Assembly (NCBI GenBank): GCA_015490475.1
Contig: WFXT01000126.1
Coordinates: 1 to 8,099, forward strand
Source of the DNA: Bacteroidota bacterium
Lineage (GTDB): Bacteria > Bacteroidota > Bacteroidia > JAADEI01
Direction of reading: 5' to 3'
Length of the DNA: 8,099 nt
The stretch's first letter is position 1. Each line of letters starts with the position of its first letter. The translations under genes were made by a program, and so were the position numbers. Positions 1 through 5,706 of this stretch are shown one piece after another. Under the pieces are notes generated by a model. That model had not been told where the DNA came from. It saw nothing but the letters and a program-made list of their open reading frames with translations, and ran no database searches.

Positions 1-2060
1 AGACCAGTCACAAAATATGCACATTCACCATCATTACTGATTGCAATATCATTGGTATTACCAACTGTAGCAGAACCATGCAAGTACCAAATCAAAGGTA
101 ATACCGGTTCAGCAGCAGTCTTAGATAATGCAACCTTGTTATCCGATGCAGTCACAACAATTATTCGCGGACCAGCCATTGGTTCACCTTCTAAATAAAG
201 AACAGAAACACTATCAGTATCGGTATCAAGGTCATATACTCTATAAGTAAGAACTCTAAAATTATTCAAGAACGAATCTAACTCCTGCGGGGAAGTTACT
301 ATTCTCAAACGGGCGAAATAAAATGTATCTGGTACATCAGAAGACACGTCCTCCCAAACCCTCAAAGGATGTATGAATGAAGCACCTTGAATACATCCAT
401 CAGCACCATTTCCTATAGGGGTTCCACCCAAGCCAAATTGAGTGGCTTGATCAATGCGACCTTTGAGAAAACATCCAAATTGTGAAGAATAGAACACCAC
501 ACCCCGCTTAGGTGCAAAGGCACTATATCCTCCGTCACCACCCCCTATTTGAAATCCCATGCCCGGCGAAAAAGCTATGTATGGCAGGTATTGTGTTCCA
601 TTATCCTGACAACCTCCTGATGGGCTGGCAGTCAATGCATTTACATCAAAACCATAAAATTGTGTTGTAATGTAATTCTTATTGATTTCGTAGAACGTCC
701 TGCCATAGTCGTAAGAAATCCAAACACCGCCATCATTGACTACATAAACCACACTGTCTGCCACCGGATGAAAAGCTATATCATGATGGTCAACATGAAG
801 CGGAAAGATATCTCCTGAAGCCTCAATCCAACCTTCATCTGGGGTCCATCTATATAGGAAAATCCCTCCTAACAATACCAAATCTGGATTGTGAGGACTA
901 ACCTCTAAAGCCATATTATAGTAACCCTGGCAATGTGTAGGGGTTCCTGACTGATCCAAGTAGCAAAACGGTTCAAATTCAATCGTAGGTTGACCATCAG
1001 AGCGAGTACCGTCACCAATCACATACCATGAAGCACCACCATCATCAGACCTATAAACAGCATACAATGGTCCGCCTATGAATTGATTTTCTATTGCTAC
1101 TACATATACAACATTACCGTTGGATGCAATCTTAATTCGTGCACTGTTAGTAGGCAGGTCAAGACCAGTGGCAGCGTCAATAAGTGTAAAGTTTACACCA
1201 TCATTAGATTCGTAAACGCCATTTCGTAGAGCTGCAAAAACTTTACCTGTTGAAAGCACTTCAACATCAAGGACCATTGAGGTGGCTGATATGCCATTCA
1301 CTTCTGTCCATGTTGAACCACCATCATCGGAATACACCAGTCCGCTGACAGTAGCTGCATAAATTCTACCCGACGAAGTAATATCTATATCGTTAACAAA
1401 AGTCCACCTTTCAGATAAGTTACCATAAGCAGTTGGCGTAGTGCTTGGTAAGTGCTCAAAAGTTTTACCGCCATCCTTTGATACAAAAATACCATAGCCG
1501 GCGGCTCCCGTATTGCCTCCAAATGCAATACTGTTGAAATTGTCAAAGGCAGCGAAAGCTTCTCCAGTTCCAGCATATATCCATCCTGTGGATGGGTCAC
1601 GTGCTAAACAACTAATGTTAAGATTGGTTAATCCTTTTGCAGGTTGCCACGATTGTCCTCCATTTTCCGAATACCATACACCACCAGAGGCAGCACCGAC
1701 TATTATGCGATTTGGGTTATTGGGGTCAATCAATATTGCCCTGGTTCTACCACCTTGGTTGGTTGGACCCAGATTAACCCACTGAAGAGCCATTCCTGCT
1801 CTTAATACACTCTTTCTTAATGCTTCACTCCTAATTTGTGCTATCTCTACATAATCAATCTTTCCCGTTTCTGGATTTGCTAACCTTGGTAACCAATATT
1901 CTTTGCTTCTACCCCATTCATATTTCTCCCTTTCAGCCTCTTCCAGTCTAACTTTTTCTATCAAACTATCCTGCTCAGTCTGAAGTAACGAATAGTATAT
2001 TGTTCCACTGATAAGCAGACCAGTAATTACCAGTCCTGTTCCAAGCACTACTCGCTTCAT
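1..2060 (-). CDS. BNR/Asp-box (sortilin/VPS10-like) beta-propeller protein, probable T9SS cargo; 3' end off the window
   Basis: An uninterrupted frame of 686 complete codons runs from an ATG at 2060 off the left edge. Residues about 4-24 form a hydrophobic segment (signal peptide or anchor, no lipobox Cys), followed by a charged linker containing NPETGKI. The propeller then begins with NLGPTNQGGRTRA near residue 92. Asp-box repeats of the S-x-D-G-G-x-T-W type occur at residues 131-138, 194-201, 244-251, 338-345 and 449-456, with a degenerate one at 285-291. Further family signatures are HVDHHDIAFHP (422-432), NDGGVW (442-447), GGCQDNGTQ (482-490) and GGDGGY (507-512). This layout is typical of large secreted Bacteroidota propeller proteins that usually end in a T9SS type A sorting domain. 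That domain is not visible here, so its presence is inferred. Ligand or enzyme activity is unknown; such proteins are often loosely named glycosyl hydrolase, which nothing here supports. The start lies 7 nt after lipA, but a separate promoter precedes it. Confidence 0.9.
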   Translation of the reverse strand, partial: MKRVVLGTGLVITGLLISGTIYYSLLQTEQDSLIEKVRLEEAEREKYEWGRSKEYWLPRLANPETGKIDYVEIAQIRSEALRKSVLRAGMALQWVNLGPTNQGGRTRAILIDPNNPNRIIVGAASGGVWYSENGGQSWQPAKGLTNLNISCLARDPSTGWIYAGTGEAFAAFDNFNSIAFGGNTGAAGYGIFVSKDGGKTFEHLPSTTPTAYGNLSERWTFVNDIDITSSGRIYAATVSGLVYSDDGGSTWTEVNGISATSMVLDVEVLSTGKVFAALRNGVYESNDGVNFTLIDAATGLDLPTNSARIKIASNGNVVYVVAIENQFIGGPLYAVYRSDDGGASWYVIGDGTRSDGQPTIEFEPFCYLDQSGTPTHCQGYYNMALEVSPHNPDLVLLGGIFLYRWTPDEGWIEASGDIFPLHVDHHDIAFHPVADSVVYVVNDGGVWISYDYGRTFYEINKNYITTQFYGFDVNALTASPSGGCQDNGTQYLPYIAFSPGMGFQIGGGDGGYSAFAPKRGVVFYSSQFGCFLKGRIDQATQFGLGGTPIGNGADGCIQGASFIHPLRVWEDVSSDVPDTFYFARLRIVTSPQELDSFLNNFRVLTYRVYDLDTDTDSVSVLYLEGEPMAGPRIIVVTASDNKVALSKTAAEPVLPLIWYLHGSATVGNTNDIAISNDGECAYFVTG

Positions 2061-2067
2061 CTCGTTC

Positions 2068-2988
2068 TCAATTTTGTGGTATGTCTTTCTGCAAAGATAC
2101 GACAAAATTTAATTTAGGCACAAACCAGTTTGAAACTTTACCCACATGCTTTTCAGCTCTGTAAGACGACCTAACCAATGGTGCACTCTCCACCATGTCA
2201 AAACCCATTTTCAAGCCAATCTCCTTATAGTATTCAAACTCCTCTGGGGGGACATATCTCTTTACTGGTAAATGTCTCGGTGTGGGACGCAAGTATTGTC
2301 CTATTGTCAATACGTCACAGCCATGCTTCCTTAGATCCTCCATCAATTCAAGCACTTCTTCTTTGGTCTCTCCGAGTCCTAACATAAATCCACTCTTTGT
2401 TCTTATCCCATGATCTTTTAAATATTTGATAACAAAAAGACTTCGCTCATATTTTGCTTGCGGTCTAACGATAGGATGCAACCTCTTAACTGTTTCCATG
2501 TTGTGTGAAACCACTTCGGGACGAACAGCTATGATTTCATCCAAAGCTTTAGTATCTCCTTTGAAATCGGGTATTAACGTTTCAAGAGTCGTGTTAGGAT
2601 TTAGAGCTCTCACAGCCCTGACAGTAGCAGCCCAAACCCTACTACCCAAATCCTTCAATTCATCCCTATCTACAGAAGTTATAACACAATGCTTTACATT
2701 CATCAGTTTTACAGCCTTAGCTACTCTCCATGGCTCATCCCAATCCACTGCCAGTGGTCTTCCTGTAAGCACAGCACAGAACCCGCAAGAACGAGTGCAT
2801 ACATTACCAAGAATCATAAAAGTTGCAGTGCCGACGCCCCAACAATCCCCTATGTTTGGACAATTGCCACTTTGACAAATAGTGTGTAGACTGTTATCTC
2901 TAACAGCCTTTGAAACTCGTGCAAAATCCTCATTCAAGGTGAGTTTAACCTTTAACCATGGGGGCTTTCGTTCTCTTACAGCAGCCAT
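2068..2988 (-). CDS. lipA: Lipoyl synthase (radical SAM)
   Basis: LipA inserts two sulfur atoms into protein-bound octanoyl groups to make lipoyl cofactor for 2-oxoacid dehydrogenases and the glycine cleavage system, in the cytoplasm. The 306-residue product has the LipA-specific auxiliary cluster motif C38-x4-C43-x5-C49, the radical SAM motif C64-x3-C68-x2-C71 (CTRSCGFC), and the C-terminal RSSYRAE motif (273-279) whose Ser ligates the auxiliary cluster in studied homologues. The length is normal, with about 25 residues after the RSSY motif. I start it at the ATG at 2988 rather than the TTG one codon upstream, because this ATG forms TGATG with the stop of the preceding gene, a common translational coupling arrangement. 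No lipB or other lipoate gene is visible nearby. The last codons carry the promoter of the next gene. Confidence 0.97.
   Translation of the reverse strand: MAAVRERKPPWLKVKLTLNEDFARVSKAVRDNSLHTICQSGNCPNIGDCWGVGTATFMILGNVCTRSCGFCAVLTGRPLAVDWDEPWRVAKAVKLMNVKHCVITSVDRDELKDLGSRVWAATVRAVRALNPNTTLETLIPDFKGDTKALDEIIAVRPEVVSHNMETVKRLHPIVRPQAKYERSLFVIKYLKDHGIRTKSGFMLGLGETKEEVLELMEDLRKHGCDVLTIGQYLRPTPRHLPVKRYVPPEEFEYYKEIGLKMGFDMVESAPLVRSSYRAEKHVGKVSNWFVPKLNFVVSLQKDIPQN
2092..2124 (-). promoter_or_regulatory. Bacteroidota-type promoter for the BNR propeller gene, inside lipA
   Basis: On the minus strand, TTTG (2124-2121) is followed after 21 nt by TATCTTTG (2099-2092), an exact match to the -33 TTG / -7 TAnnTTTG pattern of Bacteroidota housekeeping sigma promoters. 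Transcription would start near 2086, leaving a leader of about 25 nt before the ATG at 2060. The element lies wholly within the last codons of lipA, so the propeller gene can be expressed apart from lipA. No recognisable Shine-Dalgarno lies in the leader (GAGAACGAG before the ATG). The call rests on motif match and position only. Confidence 0.6.
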
Positions 2989-3764
2989 CAAGAAGGATTT
3001 TTCAGTTTTCCAAATGTAATTCTCAAAAACAAGGCAGCAAACATAGACCTGTTTTCAATTAATGCCATAATAGGCACAGGCTTTATAAAATGTTCTATTC
3101 GTGTCCCTACTTCAATGCTTCTAATTGCGGGCTCTTCAGCCCAATTGAATACCAGTGATGCTTGTAATAAAATTCCGGGTCTTAACTTGGTTTCTCCCAA
3201 TCCAGTAAGTCCAGCACTGCCGTAAATATAGCGTGTATCAAGAAACGGGTTTGCCAAAGGATGAATAGTTGAATCGTATTTCACAGGTTCTATTGAACAA
3301 CTATTATCTGATTCAATTTTCACTACGTATAGGTAATAGGGTTTTAATAGACCCAAAGAGACTCCTACATTAGTTAAAAGTTTAACGGATACTCCCCCTT
3401 CCTCTGCTGCATCAAACAATAAAAATGAATTAACGAAAGAGGTTCTCAATGCCCAGAAATCATTCTGCTTACCATAGACATAAGAGCGCATTTGAACTGA
3501 CTGAGCACATGCTGCATCTCCAAAGGCTGGCAAAGGCTGTATTCTTGCTTCTTTAGGATGTTTTAGATGAGCCAATCCTACTTCCCAGCCAAGCCAATAT
3601 TTCCACGTTTTATGTCTCAAATGACGCCACCCAACACCCCAGCTATATGAGTGTATCTCTGGAAAGAACTCATTACTTCTACGATATAAAATACGGCTGC
3701 TTTCCTGCGCGCTAACAAGATTAAAGAAACTTACCCAAATAATGAATAAGATTATTCTAAGCAT
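2988..3764 (-). CDS. Conserved Bacteroidota secreted/outer-membrane beta-barrel-like protein, function unknown
   Basis: This 258-residue protein has a clear Sec signal peptide (hydrophobic 3-17, likely cut after VSA at residue 19). The mature part is rich in alternating aromatic/hydrophobic stretches ending in LRITFGK, as expected of an outer-membrane beta-barrel. I recognise the family by landmarks: KHPKE (68-72), YGKQNDFWALR (97-107), EEGGVSVK (121-128), GLLKPYY (138-144) and PVPIMA (229-234). Similar proteins are widespread in Bacteroidota and have no known role. Two cysteines (C86 and C156) lie in the mature part and could pair. The start is supported by a good Shine-Dalgarno. It follows a small lipoprotein gene by 30 nt and shares one base with lipA (TGATG), so the three genes are likely one transcript. 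A direct link to lipoate metabolism is not implied by the sequence. Confidence 0.85.
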   Translation of the reverse strand: MLRIILFIIWVSFFNLVSAQESSRILYRRSNEFFPEIHSYSWGVGWRHLRHKTWKYWLGWEVGLAHLKHPKEARIQPLPAFGDAACAQSVQMRSYVYGKQNDFWALRTSFVNSFLLFDAAEEGGVSVKLLTNVGVSLGLLKPYYLYVVKIESDNSCSIEPVKYDSTIHPLANPFLDTRYIYGSAGLTGLGETKLRPGILLQASLVFNWAEEPAIRSIEVGTRIEHFIKPVPIMALIENRSMFAALFLRITFGKLKNPS

Positions 3765-3769
3765 GCATT

Positions 3770-3778
3770 CCCTCTCCT
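3770..3778 (-). promoter_or_regulatory. Strong Shine-Dalgarno (AGGAGAGGG) for the barrel-like gene
   Basis: Minus-strand AGGAGAGGG sits 5 nt before the ATG at 3764. It is the best ribosome binding site in the window, where most starts have none, and it fixes the start of the barrel-like gene. A second ATG at 3768 overlaps the spacer in another frame and would read only three codons before TAG. Confidence 0.65.
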
Positions 3779-3794
3779 ATTGTCCCACCTGAGG

Positions 3795-3917
3795 TCATCG
3801 TCTCCTCATTGGCTGTCCCATGTTACCCGGACATCCCTCCCTTTGGCAAGAAGGCAGAATGGTTGCCACAAAAGACAACAACAGCAATGCAAAAACAACC
3901 TTGCGTATCCTTCTCAT
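3795..3917 (-). CDS. Small lipoprotein, 40 residues, function unknown
   Basis: A short frame starts with MRRIRK, continues with a hydrophobic core (VVFALLLLSFVATI) and a lipobox LPSC with Cys at residue 24, and then has only 17 residues after it (QREGCPGN, GQPMRRR) before TGA. That is a textbook type II signal peptide: basic n-region, leucine-rich h-region, and Cys at the right distance. The mature lipopeptide would be about 17 residues with one further Cys and a basic RRR tail. Small lipoproteins with a CP motif after the lipobox are common in Bacteroidota, in my recollection, but I cannot name this family. A perfect TATCTTTG box lies just upstream, and the barrel-like gene follows by 30 nt, so the two envelope proteins are probably made together. 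A chance ORF is unlikely given the signal peptide and the promoter, but its small size limits certainty. Confidence 0.7.
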   Translation of the reverse strand: MRRIRKVVFALLLLSFVATILPSCQREGCPGNMGQPMRRR

Positions 3918-3933
3918 GGGCTCTATTTTTTAG

Positions 3934-3941
3934 CAAAGATA
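3934..3941 (-). promoter_or_regulatory. -7 box TATCTTTG of a promoter for the lipoprotein / barrel / lipA unit
   Basis: Minus-strand TATCTTTG matches TAnnTTTG exactly and lies directly after the ispF stop codon, 16 nt before the lipoprotein ATG. The -33 region is poor: at the spacing used by the propeller-gene promoter there is GTTC instead of TTTG. Initiation would give a leader of about 10 nt. The box is identical in sequence to the one before the propeller gene. Confidence 0.45.
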
Positions 3942-3942
3942 G

Positions 3943-4443
3943 TCAAATTTTCCGTTTAATGAGAACCACTGTATGACATGCCACGGCAGCACCAGCACCA
4001 ATCACTCCAAGCCCTTCAACAGTATTAAAGTGAACTGCCACGCTGTTAGTTTCCAGATTAAGCCACTTACAAACAGAGTTTTTTATACTTATACGATACG
4101 GCTTTAATTTAGGATATTGAGCAAATATGGTAATAACTACGTTAACTACTGTGAAGCCCCTTGCACGAACCAACTCAACCACTTTACCCACAATCTCTTC
4201 GCCTGTAGCATTTTCCCAATTGGGATCATTGTCAGGAAAATGTTCTCCTATATCATTTTCGCCAATGGCAGACAGCAAAGCATCTGCAAGCGAATGAGCA
4301 ACTACATCGCCATCGGAATGTGCTTTCAAACCTAAAGGATAATCAATTCGCACTCCTGCCAGAACAAACGGCTTTCCCGCTGGAACAAGCCTGTGAACGT
4401 CCCAACCGCTCCCCACTCTATAAGAGATACTGTCCAAGTACAC
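3943..4443 (-). CDS. ispF: 2-C-methyl-D-erythritol 2,4-cyclodiphosphate synthase
   Basis: IspF converts 4-diphosphocytidyl-2-C-methyl-D-erythritol 2-phosphate to the 2,4-cyclodiphosphate in the MEP isoprenoid pathway, as a cytoplasmic trimer. The 166-residue product carries the metal ligands D15 and H17 (GWDVHR) and H50, the AHSDGDV loop (41-47), and DIGEHFPDND (64-73). The C-terminal loop, usually T-T-x-E-x-L-G-F-x-G-R-x-E-G, reads NTVEGLGVIGAGAA here (140-153). The Glu and Gly positions are kept, but the Arg is replaced by Ala (A150). The start is GTG with no clear Shine-Dalgarno; the N-terminus is about 7 residues longer than the E. coli enzyme before the RVGSG motif, so a later start such as TTG at codon 3 is possible. 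It follows porV after 35 nt and probably shares its transcript. Confidence 0.95.
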   Translation of the reverse strand: MYLDSISYRVGSGWDVHRLVPAGKPFVLAGVRIDYPLGLKAHSDGDVVAHSLADALLSAIGENDIGEHFPDNDPNWENATGEEIVGKVVELVRARGFTVVNVVITIFAQYPKLKPYRISIKNSVCKWLNLETNSVAVHFNTVEGLGVIGAGAAVACHTVVLIKRKI

Positions 4444-4478
4444 TACTGTTTTGATAACAACCTCTATAACGTTATTCT

Positions 4479-5657
4479 CTATTCACGAGGCTGTGCCTCC
4501 TCATTCCCTTTGTCAATAGTGAAATGGAAGGTAAATCTGAAAGTATTCTGAAGAGGGCTTGGCTGTCTCGTAGTAGGTAATAGATATGAAATATCCAGAC
4601 TGAACATTTTAAATCGTAACCCAACACCCAAAGTGGCATATTGCCTATTTCCTTTCTGAGGATGTTCATAGAAATATCCTGTTCGTATAGCAAACTGCTT
4701 GATATACCAGTATTCCAACCCGATAGCGAAATTTGTCTCTTGCAACTCCTCCTTGAAGCCGCCCGGGGCATCAAAAAATGAAGTGAACATTCCTTCTACA
4801 ACGGACTTTTGTCTATACTCACCTTGTGGGTCTGGCGTGGGAACCATCAACTTATTAATTTCAGCCGCAATAGTCAATTCATTATGATTGTCAATGGGTA
4901 GATAAACAGCACCTCCTATACCTAAATTGGTTGGGATAAAATCTCTAACTGTTGATTCTGTGTATGCTATTTTGGAACCAATATTGGAAATATTAACACC
5001 TATTGCCCAATGGGCTTCATTGCCCTTGTAATCAAATGGTTTTCTATAATAAAACCCTATATCTCCTGCCAATGATGTACCTGCCGGCTTCAAATCAAAT
5101 GTGTTACCCAATGCAGCACGGCATCCTCCAGTAGTCAAGTTAGAATAAATGAACCTGAGCCCCAAACCAAGCGAAAAATTAGGGGAAAACTTACGTCCAT
5201 AAGAAAGGTCCACTGCATATTCATGAGGATTAGATTCCCCTATTGGCTCACCATTGTAATCTGTACATGTAAGGCTTCCAAGGTCAAAATATCTGACTGC
5301 TCCTCCTAAGGACTGCTGGTCATCAACTTTGTAATATCCCGATAAGTAATAAATCCATATATCGTTAACCAGAGCGTGAAGCCATGGAATAGCAGAAAAT
5401 TGGACTGCTGCTTTATAGGGGACGAATGCCAGTTTAGCAGTATTCCAATAGGTAGTACTGGCATCTGGCGGTGTTGCAACCCCTACGTCGCCCATTCCTG
5501 CCGCCCTAGCATCTGGTGCTATGCGTAATGTAGGCACAGCGGTGGTAACCACTCGTGTCTGTGCAGTAGATGTATATCCCATGATTACCAATCCTAAAAC
5601 TCCTAATAGTGGAAGCCTCTTCACACCTTGTGATTTTCGGTTATAAAACGACTTCAT
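4479..5657 (-). CDS. porV: Type IX secretion system outer-membrane protein PorV (LptO)
   Basis: PorV is a FadL-like outer-membrane barrel that, in Porphyromonas and Flavobacterium, receives T9SS cargo by its C-terminal domain and passes it from the translocon to the attachment complex. The 392-residue product begins with a signal peptide (basic 1-14, hydrophobic 15-28, likely cut after TSTA at 32). Next comes the PorV signature AVPTLRIAPDARAAGMGDVG (residues 40-59), then alternating barrel strands to an aromatic-rich C-terminus (FRFTFHFTI). Typical PorV landmarks RYFDLG, NPHEYAVDLSYGRKFS and YSNLTTGG are present. Cys131 and Cys179 may form a disulfide. I choose ATG at 5657 over an upstream TTG at 5702: it gives a normal signal peptide, is preceded by AAAGG 5 nt away, and the TTG falls in the likely -33 box. 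It lies 49 nt after der and has its own promoter candidate. Confidence 0.95.
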   Translation of the reverse strand: MKSFYNRKSQGVKRLPLLGVLGLVIMGYTSTAQTRVVTTAVPTLRIAPDARAAGMGDVGVATPPDASTTYWNTAKLAFVPYKAAVQFSAIPWLHALVNDIWIYYLSGYYKVDDQQSLGGAVRYFDLGSLTCTDYNGEPIGESNPHEYAVDLSYGRKFSPNFSLGLGLRFIYSNLTTGGCRAALGNTFDLKPAGTSLAGDIGFYYRKPFDYKGNEAHWAIGVNISNIGSKIAYTESTVRDFIPTNLGIGGAVYLPIDNHNELTIAAEINKLMVPTPDPQGEYRQKSVVEGMFTSFFDAPGGFKEELQETNFAIGLEYWYIKQFAIRTGYFYEHPQKGNRQYATLGVGLRFKMFSLDISYLLPTTRQPSPLQNTFRFTFHFTIDKGNEEAQPRE

Positions 5658-5673
5658 TTGTGCCTTTATTATG

Positions 5674-5702
5674 TAAAGATATGAGTTGTATGGTTTGAAC
5701 AA
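5674..5702 (-). promoter_or_regulatory. Probable porV promoter (TTG-N18-TATCTTTA)
   Basis: Minus-strand TTG (5702-5700) is followed after 18 nt by TATCTTTA (5681-5674), one base off the TAnnTTTG consensus of Bacteroidota. It lies in the gap between der and porV and would give a leader of roughly 10 nt, so the AAAGG ribosome site would be near the 5' end of the mRNA. Spacing is on the short side. Motif evidence only. Confidence 0.4.
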
Positions 5703-5706
5703 AAAT

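Noticed and set aside
1385..1785. Two open frames (one on each strand) inside the propeller gene
   Set aside because: The Asp-box frame runs unbroken through this region and explains it; the others are shadow frames.
2426..2875. Plus-strand open frame of 149 codons within lipA
   Set aside because: It is antisense to the conserved core of LipA, including both cysteine motifs, and has no start signal or homology that I recognise.
3788..3810. Small inverted repeat (TGAGG/CCTCA, 9-nt loop) after the lipoprotein stop, considered as a terminator
   Set aside because: The stem is only 5 bp, there is no T-run, and it lies partly inside the lipoprotein codons, so it is not a credible terminator.
4472..4774. 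Minus-strand open frame of 100 codons inside the end of porV
   Set aside because: It overlaps porV in another frame, and porV has clear family motifs to its end.
5658..5702. Fifteen extra N-terminal residues for PorV from a TTG start
   Set aside because: They would push the signal peptide inward, and the TTG falls on a likely -33 promoter element; ATG 5657 with AAAGG upstream fits better.
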